NCBI GenBank assembly: GCA_930367205.1
Contig: OV884011.1
Span: 85,917,474-85,981,473, forward strand
Length of the DNA stretch: 64,000 bases
From: Acanthosoma haemorrhoidale
Taxonomy: Eukaryota > Arthropoda > Insecta > Hemiptera > Acanthosomatidae
Reading direction: 5' to 3'
Shown piece after piece: positions 13,700-27,500 of the stretch. Below the pieces are notes generated by a model. It had not been told where the DNA came from and searched no databases. It was given only the letters and a program-made list of their open reading frames with translations. A program made the position numbers and the translations under genes. Position 1 is the first letter of the stretch. Each line of letters starts with the position of its first letter.

Positions 13700-16445
13700 A
13701 TATGTACTGGATTCCATTTAGAACTAACCCTTTACTCTGACATGCTTTATAGAAAATTGTAATCTGTAGAAATTATAAGAAATAATAGGTTACTTTTTTT
13801 CAATAGGGGTAAGTTGTTTAAATGTTATTTATATGCAAACAATGAGGATGCATATGTATCTCCTTTAATCAATCAAACCAATTATCAGCTATTATACAAT
13901 TTTTTACCAAGGAATTTTTATTTCGGAAATAAACCAAAAAGTGGCTTTGATAATCTTTCAGCCATATAATAAATTAAAAATAATTCAACATTAACAGACT
14001 AAAACTAAATAAAAATCTGCAACAGATGCAGTTAAATATACCATTATGGGGATATTCTCTGGCTCACTTCTTCAAACATTCAATGCTGAAATAAAAATAA
14101 AAGATGTCTTTAATAATAACTAAACCAATCAATTGAACAGATAATGTTTTATTTTTATAAGTACAAAAATATACAAAGTAAAATTGAATGTTTTTCGGCA
14201 AGAGTAGGGTATTGGTTGTAATCTGATCAGAAAACTAAAGAAATTTTTTTTTTGGACACAATCTTCTTTTTATTTTTTCCATCTCTAACTTTTACAACTA
14301 TTTCCCTTGTGGACTTTCCATCTCTTAGACTTTTCACAGAATAATAGTCCAATTATTGATGGGTAACCTATGGTTGGCCATCTGCAAGTTGCGCTACCCT
14401 TCCACAATGCTGTTCTCTTTTTGCAAACTTAAAATCGTGATTATCATATGAGAATATAGTTCATCATGTAGTTTCTTCACTCCATAGGACTAAAATCTAG
14501 CAAGATTTTCTTTATCCGTGATTAAAATACCATTGTTTTTATTGGTAATTTCTTTCTATGATAACAGGGTTTCGGTGGAAGTAGATCTTTTAAGATTAAT
14601 TTGAATAATGTTTCGATATGATATAAACTATACTTATTTTTTTAAAAAATTTGGTATCCAACAAAAACCGGAAAGGAGGATTTTTTTTGCAAGCAAAGTT
14701 AATTTCACTAAGTAAAGGTATTTGCTGCATGGTCTACAATAAAATTTTATCAATTCAGATACTGAAGCACATAGTGAAAACACTAGGGGGTTTCTGTAAA
14801 ACACATGGCATTCTTTAATGGTTAGAGTTTTAATTATTAACAAATTTCAGGTGGTAATTGTCTCCACATCTTTTAGATAATTCATTCAAATTGTGAAATA
14901 TTTTGTAATTAAAATAACTGTTATGAACAATAGTTACATTGGTTTTCTATTATCCCAAGGGCAGTCATTTTTGACTTCTGCAGGACAGTTAGTCCATGCG
15001 TTTTGAGTACAAATTTCGAAAATGGCACTTAATTTTATTTTACTACAACAAATAGGTGGTTTAAGATAGTAAATTTATATTATATACTCAATTTATAGGA
15101 CAGTCAAGTTGATTTTAAACAAATAATAGAAATGATCCGACAAATATTTGCCTCTGGAAGTCAATTTCACAATCCCTGATAGTTGTAACCAAAATATTTT
15201 GAATATGACATTAACAAATTAGCAATAATCATTAGTGTGTATCTGATATTATTTACTTTAAATATTCTATCAGACCACTTTTTGAATATGGGAATAAAAG
15301 CAATTAACATTTATTGATAAATAACTGAGGAGCCATTTTGTCATATTTCAACAACTATATTATTTAATTTGGCCATTAAGTGGTATTTCATAAAGGTGTC
15401 ATCAATAACTTTTTCTTTAAATTTATAGTGCAAATAATTCAAGGGAAAATAATTTATTCTAAAACGAGGTAAGAAAAGCCACATTGTTTACATTTAGACG
15501 CAATTACCTGGCCTTGGCTAAGGCAATCTACAACATTGAGAGAATTTCAAAATTAAAGCGATGACCATGTAAGAAATAGTTGTAAAGTGAATTAATACCC
15601 CTTCAGGATTAGATAAAAGGGAAAAATTCCATCCTGATCCCTTTAAAATAGATAGAATCTCACCTCTATAAATTTTAAGCCGGCGAGCTGTATATCTAAC
15701 CCCATCGCTAGCTGCCTCCCACCGCCATCCCAATCACAAACGAGGATATTCAAATTCTGTGAAATTTTAAATACGTAGCAAGAATTTCTTTATGGTTGAA
15801 TTTATCAATTTATTTCTTATGAACATTAACAAAATATCTGCGAGATTGTTAAATATACTAGTCTAAGCTGCTGTTTCTGCATGTAATGAATAGATGCCGA
15901 ACGAAATATTAGCTGCTACTTTGGCCAGGAAGAGCTATCTAATGGTTGCCACCCTTTCCAGTCCTTTATATATCTAGCATGTTACTTTATATGACTAACA
16001 CAATAATGACCACTTGGTTATTATTCCATTATTGGAATATTTACCATAGGGGCTTAGTTATGTGCTAATTCATTTACGATACAGAAAAATAAATAAATAT
16101 TTAAATGAATGATAGCAAACAAAAACAAAAGTTGTTCACTATTGGGAATGGGACACATGCATTACTGTATAGACTGGAGATAACTAAAAAGTTGTGACTT
16201 GAATCTGAATGAAAAAAAGTTTTTATGCTGGGACATTGCTCCCTAAAAACAAGAACAAGGTGCAAACAAATATGTTTAGCAGACAAGAAAATGCGGTGGT
16301 TTAGCTTTTATGTGATTAAAATGAACCAACAGCATTCATCAAAAGAAATAAATTAATAATCGTAAATAACATTCATTGGCAATTGTAACTATGAAGGCAT
16401 GGTAAATTTAGGTGGTTAGTACGGGGGGGGGTGGAAGGTGAAGGA
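13700..16445. other. AT-rich stretch, no coding gene recognised
   Basis: No supported coding region. The only notable part is 15664-15760 on the minus strand, which ends in a good splice donor (AGAG|GTGAGA). It could be a 5' UTR exon of the membrane-protein gene at 12.3-13.4 kb. Its own short open frame does not join in frame to the next exon, which fits a non-coding leader. Confidence 0.4.
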
Positions 16446-16449
16446 TTAA

Positions 16450-17880
16450 TGAAAATAGAGTTTAAATAAAATTAATGGAAAAATAATAACAATGATTGAA
16501 TAGTGAATTATTAGATTAAAGGGAGATAAGAAACTGGTCAAATATGGGTTTAAATATTGGGAGAGATGGGGAGTGGCAAATATTGATGAGAATAGAGTTT
16601 TAATGGTTTGTGGCATAGCTAAGAACAGACCTTTGTCAAAAGGAGACGACACTGAAAGGGATCTGTGGGAAGCGAAACAAAGACAAAGGTCGGATGGACA
16701 GTATCTGGTATTACTAGATTTCATAGCTGATTTGAGTCGGAGGAGGTAGTAGAGGTTAGGAAGCCATTTAGTCGTGATAGTATTCAAGAAGAGGAATCCA
16801 AGGGTCCGCGATCCTCAGAGAGACCATCATACTCCACGCAACCATAGTCGAAATAGGGGAATACTAGAGAGGAAACTAGGAGTTGCCGCGCATGTAATAA
16901 ATGAGATGTCGGGACCGAGTTGGTAGTTTAAAGGTGGCAATGGAACGGCGGATTATTTGAGAAATGTGGTCTTTCCAGGATAGAGTGTGGTCGATAACAA
17001 AACCTAGATTTTTGACTGAAGCAGAGTATTAAATAGGTCAATCAATGATGAAGGTGGAATATCAATTAAGTTTTTTAAGATGGGACGTGAATCAATGACG
17101 ATGATTTCTCCACATTTAGCTGAAGAATATGAAGAAAGGTCCAAGCCCCTTTTATAAAACAGGTCATCCTGAATCAATAGGGAGGTGGAAGGGAGCAATA
17201 GGAGAGAAGGAAAGGTAAATTTTGGTGCCATCGGCATATAGGGGGATTGAGCAGTAGTGATGGATATATCATGGAGGTCCAGTCGCGTAAAAGTAATAGC
17301 GAAATAGATGAACCCTGAGTTACACCGGAAGGCAATGAAGGGGTTGGGCTGGAGGCTGATCAGGGATGAGCACTAGTACCTGGGAGCGACTAGAAGTGAA
17401 TAATTTAAAGTAGCTGATATCACTGTAAGAGAAAGACAGCGATACGAGTTTCGCTAGAAGGATGGAGTGATCTAGGGTGTCAAATGCCTTAGTAACGTCT
17501 AAGAGATTAAGCATTAGATACGTATTGTTCGTAAATGGTGTATTGTAGGCTTGCGTGACTTGGTTAGAGCTGATTTGTTAAAAATCCTGGCCGAAAGCCG
17601 GATTGTATGTAAGTCTCCTACCTTAAATCGGGTTTTAGAAATGAGGAAATTTCAGATTGAACTAGTCTTTCGAGAGGTTTGGAAAGGCTAGAGAGAATAA
17701 ATATAGGGTTAGGAACTTTATTCTATGGAAAAATATTCGCTCTTCTCAAGGAAGAGGGAAACGTTGAGTTTTGAAGGGAAAAATTATAAATTTGAAGTAA
17801 TATGGGAAGATTTATAGGTGGATTGAGGAGACAGAGCTTTTTTTTTCATGGGAATGCCATCTGGACCTGCCGAGCTCTTG
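16450..17880 (-). mobile_element. Decayed CR1/Kiri-like non-LTR retrotransposon, RT domain
   Basis: Minus-strand reverse transcriptase in several frames. In order: a GPDGIPM motif near 17849-17878; LLDVTKAFDTLDHSILLAKL near 17450-17510, which is the RT palm motif seen as SKAFDTVDHSILL in relatives; a decayed YADDT-like site near 17225; SVKNLGFVIDHTLSWKDHIS near 17000; FPYFDYGCVEYDGL near 16840; and a C-terminal stretch to about 16450. Many stops and frameshifts show that it is dead. The C-terminal signature resembles CR1/L2/Kiri-type elements. The 5' part (endonuclease, ORF1) is not seen next to it. Confidence 0.75.
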
Positions 17881-18239
17881 ATTTCATAATTGACGTTGAA
17901 ATAAGTTGTCTGGATGGAAATTACAGGTGGTTTCAATTGGACTGAAGGGACTGAGTTGCGATGAAGTCGTTAAGAAGGACAGAAAGTGAGAATTAATGTC
18001 ATTGGGATAAAAATGGTAAGCAGGAGATATGTTTGCTTTAATGAGAGAAGATTTGCAGGAGGAGATCGATTTAGAGCGATATTTGGCTCAATATAAATTT
18101 AAATTAAAACGATATTCTAAAAATTAAAAAAACTAAACATCCTTTTTAATTTCTTTTGAATAAATTGTTATAGATGACTCACTCACACTGTTTTAATCTG
18201 TGAAATTTTTTCGAATCCATTTGGTGTCAGATTTCAATA

Positions 18240-19070
18240 CTGAAGAGAATTCATAGGGTTTCGGCTTGTATATACTCCGAGAATTATGGGTTTATCGTTG
18301 TTTATAGTTTTCTTCAAGGTTCCTTAAATAATGCTGGCACTTGATTTAAAACTATCTAATAAGTCTATTGACTGTTTATTGAAAGTGTTCTTCTGAGCAC
18401 TTTGAATATTTTGGTTTCTTATAGCAAACATGGGCCACATGATTCAATTCCTTACACAAATAACATTGGGCTAATGTTTTTGTACTTTTGTATTTCTCCC
18501 AAGAAATGACGAAATAATTCAAATATTTAATATGCACTAGTCTAGCCAATTGTAACTTATTTTCGAGGATAACTACTTTATATCATACAGTCAATTTATT
18601 TTCGATTCCTTCCGATTTTTTTATCATTTGATGTATATTGTTCAACTCCGGTAAGTCCTTCAAATCACTTTTGGTTTTATTCGTGTTTGGGTGCGGGAAT
18701 TGAATTTGTTTTGATTTATATGTGTTTTATGCTAATAAGATCTTCACTGTCTTAGACATAAAATATGGTTTTATTCGTTATACATTTCTTGTTAACCTTG
18801 TTTAGTTTTGATTTAAGATGTGCAATAATTTATCTTTGATTAAGCAGTGTAAAATTTACCACGATAGGAAGCAATTTATTGTCTGGATTTCCTCTTCATG
18901 TTCATCTTCCTCATCTGAAAGTTGATCGAAACTTGTAAATTGGGATATTGTACATTACCGAGTCACTCCTTTTCCTTTTAGCACAAGAACTCTGTTCCTG
19001 AATAACTTTTGAAGGGGCTGAATTATCTATTTTTAAATGTTTCCCGAATGGTCATTGCTGTTAATGCCAC
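18240..19070 (-). mobile_element. Decayed non-LTR retrotransposon gag (ORF1) with zinc knuckle
   Basis: On the minus strand the segment 18385-18475 reads QCYLCKELNHVAHVCYKKPK, an intact CX2CX4HX4C zinc knuckle followed by KCSEEHF. This arrangement is found in ORF1 of Jockey-type elements. Upstream (18480-19060) are basic, Ser-rich residues typical of such gag proteins, broken by stops. It lies upstream of the RT fragment at 16450-17880, but the endonuclease between them is missing and the clades appear to differ. It is probably a separate insertion. Confidence 0.6.
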
Positions 19071-19144
19071 TGCCATTTGAACTAATTAGTTCATAAATGC
19101 ACCAGTTTTTTAACTACTGTAGTTAAAAAAATAAAATAATAAAC

Positions 19145-20205
19145 CTATAAATAAAACAACAAATTATAACTGTTAAGATCACGTCTAAGCTTGGCGGCTG
19201 GTAGTGGGAGACCTATGAGTTGAATTGAAGTAAGTAACTTGGTGGAGAAAACATGCCAGGAAGTAATGGTCAAGGTAACCATGATAGAAGAGCCTCTTAG
19301 ATTGCAGAACCAAGAAATGATAGAATCTCTCCGGATCCCATAGGTGCGGTCAATCTCGAACCGAGCGTCGTCTGTTGATAAGCGATGTAACCATTCAAGC
19401 AACGACGACACCAAGTGCTCTCTAGCTCAATGATGGCAAATTAAGCCTTTCGCAATCATAGTATACTACAAATTAATCAACCGTCAAATTTTCCTTGCTT
19501 AAATAAGTCTTATCAACGTGAGCACGCATATGTTTGTGATATTTTACATTACCTCCTAATACAAGTCCATCGGAGCCTGGCTTCGAAATTACAAGTGACA
19601 CCATGACATAGCAAAATCGTAATTGAAGGGGGATTAACGAAGTAATCCCTGTAAGTAGGAGTTAGTAGGTTTCAAACTAGAGAGGCTAAGGAAGATTATC
19701 GAAATATTTTGAAGTGGAGAAGGTGAACAGGAAGTTAGGGGTATATGGTCATTCCAACCAAGGTGTGACGGCAGTTATGGCTTTCAAAAATGAAGGCTTA
19801 ATTCGCTAAGCAGCTGTAAATACACGCTAGTGGCAAAGAGATAAAATTGCATGTGGTGTACCAGTCATCTGATTAGATAAAATTTTAATGTTAACATTAA
19901 ATATGAAATATCTTAGAAGGAACAATCAAAGGAAATAACGTCTCGAATAATTAAGAAAAGAAAAACAAAACATTAGTCTTAAAATATTCATCAGAAAGTT
20001 GTCTAAGTTGAGGACCGACAAGGTGCCCCTGACAAAATTCTGAATTCAGAGAAGTGGTCCGGGTCAGTAGGTCCATCAGACTCATTCGCTCCCTGGAAGG
20101 GACTACATTGTTTGGCGACTGCAGCGCTACCAACGGCCAGCAGAAATAACCACTGGAGCCACAAACTCAGTAGTCTCAGTATACAGCAGCTCTTCAAGGG
20201 TCAAC
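19145..20205. other. No gene; possible further retrotransposon decay
   Basis: Short minus-strand open frames occur (19145-19414, 19951-20197) without recognisable motifs. Around 19745-19775 the minus strand reads HLGWNDHI, resembling the LSWxDHI motif after the RT domain of non-LTR elements. The match is too short to assign. Confidence 0.3.
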
Positions 20206-20239
20206 CGCCACCGTTTTTTGTTTCCTAGCACGTGATCTG

Positions 20240-22130
20240 TGTCCCAGAAGGGGTTCCCTCAAGGGCCTCGTACATTAGTGCTTACGGTTACATGGGGTAT
20301 TTTTTCACCTGTTAGCTATCTGCACCTTTTGATGTTTTAAGCCGGTTTTATTGTAATTCTTTTTTTTTATGTGTAAAGTTATATTTACATTTCTAAAACA
20401 AACTTATTTGTATATACAAAGTGACTCCACTCCTAATCGAAAAAATAAGGCTTTCTTTATGAGCATCCCTACTATCACGGCTGTTTATCCTGCACCACCC
20501 TCCTGGTGATGGTAAAGTGCTTTTTTGGAAGTTCTAGTGGAACATCCGCACTCCTGCTGGTGCTAAGGGTCGACAGGCGAGCAAGAAATGCTGTGTGGCA
20601 TCTCTGTCCCCGCAATGTGGTCAGTTGGAGCCTGCAGCTCATTTATGCACGCAGAACATGGATCCAAATCCACCATATCCCGATAGCATCAGGGAACTCC
20701 AGTAGTCAGGGTAGACCCACTTCATCCTGTCCTTACCCGAGGTGAAGTTCTGCCTTAGAGTACTCCCCTTCGTAGCCTTTGGCCCACCTGACATGGACCA
20801 CGCCTAGTCGGTCCAGTCGCTAAGATGGTCCTTACGGACCTTACCTTTACTCACCTTGCGAAGGGGAGGCGGAAGCTCTTCGAGATGTCCTCTCTTCACA
20901 TTAGCTTCGGAGGCGTTGTTCTTGGAGGAACAAGTTTACTGGGCCTGAAGCCGCTAGTATCATGGTCGCTTCAAAGGAAACGGCACTAAAAGCTCTCGTG
21001 ATTCACAACATTATGAAAACTACGACTGACAAGCATATCTTATGATTCCAAACACCACGGCTTGTTAGAGTGGTCCTTGAGACAGAGAACCTAATTCCCC
21101 ACATCGCCACCAATGCTGGGAAAGTGTCTAGTGGCCAAAGTCACGCTGTACATTAAGTACCCGATGTGGGGTGAACTTAGTGCACACACTTATGGACCTC
21201 TCTCCGATACCCAAGCGAATAGCCGGGCATTTTCCCTCTCACCAGGGTGGGTGTTGCCTTCTCCACAGGAATCGTCTTGTTGCACACTAGTCTTTCACAA
21301 AGGTAGTACAAGCATACGCTCTTTTGACGAGCTCAGCTCAGGAGTCCACCACAATCGTCGCTAGATCATCCACCTAAGCTACTACGGGGATACCTTCGTC
21401 ATTAACACGAAGGCCTTGTTGAATACCTGCTCCTAAAGGGCAGGGCCCAAGACTGACAACTGGGGAAATCCTAGGTCTATTGGTTCATCCACCTCGTATG
21501 ACTCTCCTCCGATGACAATCCTCCGTTGGTTCACATAGCTGCCACAAAATCATTAAGGTTTCTGGGTGTTTTCAGTTCCTGCATCTCCCTCATCACGAAG
21601 GTCCAACAAACAATGTCTAAGACAGAGGAAATGTCACATGACATGACTATGACGAGCTTGAAGCGAGTTATGATGCATGGCTATGAGTTATGACTCACCG
21701 ATATCTATCCAAAGCGTCAACCGAGCTCTCACCCTCAATCAAGCCTTCAGTTGTTTGCTGTATCACTGCCACAGCACCGAATAGATCAGACGTCCCAGGA
21801 CATCGTTTAGGACTGGGAGTAGGGTGATGGGCCTGTAGCTCTTGGTAGCGATGGGATCCCGATCTATGCCTATAGGGATCAAGCGCAGTTCTGCCCTCTT
21901 CCAACTCTTCCTGTGGACACAGGCGTCCAAGGCACTCATTAACGATGGTAAGACGCATTCCATTAACGAGGGGGCACAAGGCCTTAACGACTGCGACGTA
22001 GAACTCGTCTATGCCTAGCATTCGTCCGGTTTTCTGTTTCTCAACGGTAAAGCGTAAGTCCCAATCAGCCCATGTTGGATGCAGTTCGTACCGTAGGGCG
22101 GCGGGGGAGGGCTGAGTCAAGCCTCTTACA
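20240..22130 (-). mobile_element. Decayed R1-like non-LTR retrotransposon
   Basis: Minus-strand RT pieces appear in the expected order from high to low coordinate: a GIDEFYVAVVKAL block near 22000-22030 (the GPDGI..E.LK region); KRAELRLIPIGIDRDPIATK then SYRPITLLPVLNDVLGRLI near 21790-21905; a decayed palm block near 21590-21660; and VDDLATIVVDS near 21345-21380, the YADD catalytic box with Tyr-Ala lost. A Cys/His-rich stretch follows near 20560-20660. The KxWKRAELVLIPKG...KSYRPITLLP signature is typical of the R1 clade. Frame changes and stops throughout mark it as a fossil. The ends are approximate. Confidence 0.7.
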
Positions 22131-22886
22131 AGAGAATCTTCACATGAATCGTTCTTTGTATGGCATGTTTTCTGAGGTATATCTCGGCACCCTCCTCGGG
22201 GGATGGGGTCTAGTGGTCTTCACTTCTCAGTGTCAACAGGGTCTTGGCCATGGTAACTCTGTAATGAGTAACCCCTTCTCCTGTGGCGAAGGCACAAGAT
22301 CCGTGAGTTATGAGAGACGTTCCAGCATACAACCTTGATCATTTTGGTCGTCACGTGTTAGTAAAGGCGAGAAGCGACGGCGGAGATTTGGCGAGACCTG
22401 ATAAACAGCGGATATTTACACCTGCTGATTGCTATCCCCTGCGATGACCTGACACCAGTTTGCATGTGTTGTGGTCGGAAGAATAATCGAATTATGTTGT
22501 TTACTGACCTGTAGTGGTACTAAGTTAGACAACCTCCCTATCCTAGGTTACCTGCCTCACATGTAAACACATTTATTTCTTAAATAAATTAATATTTATG
22601 TTCTGTTACTGTGTGTTCATTTGTATTGGGCCTTATCAATAACTTTTAATAATAGTAGTAAAAATTTAATTGGTGACCTTGGGCTGATTTTATTTTGTTT
22701 CTGAAAACAAATGAAATTCAACATGACCCTTAGAAAATACTCCGGAAAATACCACAGTAAGTCGATCTACTTGTCCAGTCATATTTCTGTAAAAGTACCT
22801 ACATTTTGGCGTAGTGAGCCTTTTAGAAACCTTTGAGACAATTTAAAAAAATTCTTATGAACTTTAAGCTCCAACCCAGAAATAAC

Positions 22887-23180
22887 TTAAAAGCAGAAAT
22901 CATGCAATGCGCTGGCAGGTATTCTTTCTCGTATTGCTACAATTCTTATTAGCTCTGTCTCACATATCAACGTCGCTGCCACAAGGAAAACGATCAACAA
23001 CACAAGGAACTTCTGGCTAGACCTTCTTCCATGAGATCTCCTAAAAAAAACTTCAACTCCTGATTCACCCACTTCATCATACACACAGGGAAAATCTTTG
23101 TCAATCTGGGCCCAACCGATAAAGCATGGCCACAGAAGGAAACCCCAATTAAAAACTTTAAGCTGGACGTAGCTACCCAT
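22887..23180 (-). CDS. Hypothetical small membrane protein, doubtful
   Basis: A 97-codon minus-strand frame starts at ATG 23180. Residues 47-55 are basic (RRSHGRRSS) and are followed by a hydrophobic segment, FLVLLIVFLVAATLIC, then a mixed stretch. This could be the start of a type II membrane protein, for example the first exon of a glycosyltransferase, or a chance frame. No donor site is obvious near its end and no family is recognised. Confidence 0.2.
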   Translation of the reverse strand: MGSYVQLKVFNWGFLLWPCFIGWAQIDKDFPCVYDEVGESGVEVFFRRSHGRRSSQKFLVLLIVFLVAATLICETELIRIVAIRERIPASALHDFCF

Positions 23181-24578
23181 GCTCGGCGATGTTCAATGTG
23201 CCTTGCAGTGATCGTTAACCGTGCCGTTTAAGTTATCAAACGAATCCCAAGAACCTTCACAATCCTCATCCGCTAAAGACAAGAAATTTTGTCAAGAGAA
23301 CTATAAAAACCTGCTTTTACCATTGAGCCAGAAACTGAAAATCGCGACCTCCAACCACTCAGCCTACCTCCGTAGACATCAACCCAGAGCCAACCACAAA
23401 CAAACTGATTCTTCAATTCACAGTGGACTCCAAGCCCGGTTTCCATCTAAGTTTGTCCAGTTTCACTTATATAAAGGGGTATAGTGTGATGACACCAAAT
23501 TGGGCAACTGGCCTAGCCTAGGTAACCAGATCAAAATTGTTACAGTAAACAAAATTTAGAGTAAGATTCTGAGTTCATTCCATATATCTGCCACGATATA
23601 AAATCTACTCACTCTGAGAATCAAACCATAATACTTATTGAATCGAAATGTGAGCTACATTCCTACACCCTTAGCTACTCTGGCCTGGACGCTTATGTGA
23701 CAGAAAATAAAAGTTATCTCGATCCTCCCCCCCCCCAAATGTAAATAATTTGATGGGACGTTTGTGTAAATAAATTTCCTTAAAGTATGTTTAATTTATC
23801 AATTAGAAATAGAAACCAAATTTATAAACGGCTGCCGACAAAAATTAAGAGTACAATAAAATAATGATACTTGTGTTTAATAACATTTCGTTGTTGAGGA
23901 AACCAATTACTAATATTATTTCATCATTGTTTATTACTATTTAAATATACTTAATTTACGAGTATAATATTCATTTAATGAAGATTGATTTACAATGTTA
24001 ATTGTTTTTAAATAAATAATCTCGATTGAATCTTATTATATCATTTCTATATTTTTTATTTTTAATTGCAACTAAATGATTTAATTATTATGTGGAATAT
24101 TATAGTAACTCAAATATGAGTTAGTTGAAAAAAAAAACTTAAGGAACATATGCTGAATCATATGATAGTGATCTAGCGATTCCATTAGTATTGGTTACTT
24201 AAGTTGAAGGAATGGGGCTATTTACTGTTTGCATCTAGGGGGTTGAAATAAACGGATAATCTATTGTTATATCATTACAATATTTGGCCTGGAAGATTAG
24301 TTGGTATAATGATTTATCACATTTCAGCCTACAGTGTAGCTGATTTGGTTCTTCGTGGTTCTAAACTTATTGCTGATTACTCATTAACTTCATTTGTTTG
24401 GAATTGAACAAATATACTTTATTTGCCCTGAAATATATTTTTTTTAATCCGCCACCATTTTTGGGATATTTTGGGAGGTAAGATATAAAATATTTGTTAC
24501 CACTTTCCTGGAGGTACTTAATTCTGAGAAAACTTATGTACGTTTTCTTTGACATAGCTGTTGGTGAGAGAAAGGAAT
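23181..24578. other. AT-rich upstream region of the GID8 gene
   Basis: An 87-codon plus frame from 23221 (GTG start) has no recognisable motif. No core promoter could be identified. Just before the GID8 start, TTTTCTTTGACATAG at about 24543-24557 could be the acceptor of a 5' UTR intron. Confidence 0.35.
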
Positions 24579-27500
24579 ATGAGCCTTCCTGACAAACCAC
24601 CTGAAACCTCGAAAGAAGAATGGCTTCAGAAATTAGAATCTGTGCATGTTCAGCGCTCTGACATGAATAGACTAATTATGAATTACCTTGTAACAGGCAA
24701 GTCATACAATTATAGTTATCTAAAAATCAAGATAATTTCTTGGACGGGTGTGACAAACAAGTTGTACAATAATAGTTATTAAGTCAAAAGTATGTTTTTG
24801 ATCAGTATGTTTGTGGCTAGTTAACAGTACTGCTATTAATAGTTGTCCTTAAATATGAATGCTCTTCATTTCAGTTCATAATTGTTTTTGTATGCAAGTT
24901 AAACTTATTCATGATAATATCAAGTTTTATTAGAAACTAACCTGTGTAAGTCGTCATGAACAAAATTATCGAAACAATGCTAGAATCACTTCAAGGAGAA
25001 TATTAAGGTATCTAGCGATTTAAAACTACTGAGAATTTTATGTTTATTGATGATAAGCGTATAAACTTACAATTTTGAATTATTTACTGTTCACCATGCA
25101 TTCTTGCTTACATCAATATAAGGTGCGCACCACAGTCTCCAAAACCTGACAATAAGTGCACTGTATTGTCCTAAGTTGGAATCTGTTATCACTCCTGAGC
25201 ATTCATTATATTTTTAATGTCCTGTATACCATATTACCAAGTTGGTAATAACATTGGTTGGTGGTAGCTAATTGGAAGAGGTAGTAACTTATAGGTTTTC
25301 AGTGAATAATATGTATATACATTGTGAAGTAACTTGCACATAATTATAGATACAAATATTGGTTATTTTGCTGTTTAAAGTAGTGGGTACCTTCCCCTTT
25401 TTTAGCCTTTAACTCACCGAACTGTTTTCAGTGATTTGTCATATAGACTGTTGAAGCCAAATATTTAGCAACATATTCATATTTTTTGCTCAAATCGGAT
25501 CTATCAATATATTATTGACACACTTGTTTTGCTAGTTGCATTAAAAACAATTTCAGTTATCATTAGGTGATATAGTCTTTGGATCGCTTACTTAGCTGAA
25601 TATACTTCATTTGTAGGAAGAGTGCCAAAATACGAACGGTTTTGTCATTTTTTTGTCTTCTGGAAATCAAAATTCATGTATATTTCTTTGAGGAAAAAAG
25701 TCAGATTTTTAGTTTCAATATTTACTGCTGGAGAGCTATTGTAGCAGTGCAGCAATAAACCTAAATAGGCAAACTTCAAATACTTCTCTAGTAAAATTCC
25801 ACTTTTTCTTTTTTCTCCTGGCATTCTTCCTCCAATTGAACTTATAATGGATTGAACTGGCTTATGGTCTTATAAAGCTAACTGGCCATAGCAGCATGTA
25901 AAAAACTGACATTGCACTTACAATTATTATTTGTTTTTACTTTTGTTTCTCAGAATCTCAATATTGTTTTACAGAGGGGTTTAAGGAAGCAGCAGAAAAG
26001 TTTGAAGAAGAATCTGGATTGAGCCCTCCTATTGATTTAAGCTCGATGGATAACAGAATACAAATAAGACAAGCAATACAAAATGGTCGAACCCATGAAG
26101 CTACTCTTCTCGTTAATCAACTTCATCCTGAGCTACTTGATAATGACCGTTACCTCTACTTTCATTTGCAGGTATTTTTCTCACTTAGATTTTACTTATT
26201 TGGTTTAGCAGTTTTTACCTGGCATAAAATTTGTAATAATGTTATTTTTTCAGCCAAATTAACACTTTTTTCTTGTAATGTTATGTTGTTGTTTTTTCTC
26301 TTAGTGCCCTGCCTTTTCAAAGATTATTAACCTGGCCAAATAATATGACAGGATACAATGTCATTTTTTTGTCAATAATAACCTTTTTAGTTGCTTCAAG
26401 TTTCAATTTCAATCAAATTTCTCTTATCTATGACTTTTGTGTAATTTGAATTTCCATAACAAGCAAGTTGTGTTATTTAGATATATAAGCAAACCCTGCC
26501 AGAATTTTTTAGGAAGTGTATTTTAAGTAGTCACAATTAGTCTTTCGATCAATTGAACAATTAGTTCTCTTTTAACGATTCTGCTCATTTATGTTAATAG
26601 TTCTATTAACCTGTTCGGTACTAACAAAATAGGATATATATATATTTTTTTAATGAAATTCACCGGCAAAATATTGATTTCAGTGAATAAGACTGGACCC
26701 ATATTTAGTATACATTTTAAAACTATCTTAATGGTTTTTGAATCTAAAATGCCTTTCACGCAAAATGATATTTGTGATCTGATGTATTCAATTTTTTTTT
26801 TTAGCAACTTCACTTAATTGAACTTATTCGGGAAGGCAAGGTTGAAGAAGCTGTTCATTTTGCTCAAAGTCAATTAAGTGAATCAGGAGAATCTGAGCCA
26901 GGTATCCTGCGAGAGCTCGAAAGAACTCTAGCGCTTCTTGCATTTGAAGACCCTTCACGCTCACCATTTGCTGATCTCTTGGATGTAAGGCACCGGCACA
27001 AGGTAATTTATTTTATTTACTTTTATGTAGCTATTCTTATTTAATTTGAAATAAACTCACCATAACTAATTTGACCAACTCTGAATACAGTGTTAACTTG
27101 GATTGATGACTTTCAACATGGAACCAATAGCTAAGTTTCATCTATAAAAAAATTTTTAATGGTTCATTTTTAACTATATCTAAAATTCTGATGTCATTCC
27201 TCTCAGAATTATTATCAGCTTGGCAATTAATGGGGAACTAGTTAAAATTCTTTTATTTTATAGTAATTAAATCATTAAGTTAGGAGAGGGAGACCTTCTT
27301 TTTCTTACTGTGACTTTTAAGTAAGTAACATAAACAAGTGTGCTCGTTCACAACTGGCAGGAAATGGCTAGACACTCTCCATCATATAGCACACAAATAA
27401 AACAACGCACAAAAAAAAATTGGTCATCCGACTTCTTTGCTAAGAGTGCGGATTTGCATGCAACACAAACAGTTGTGAGCAACCAAAACAGTTGTGAGCA

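Noticed and set aside
22072..22338. 88-codon plus-strand frame
   Set aside because: It overlaps the minus-strand R1-like RT and has no motif of its own.
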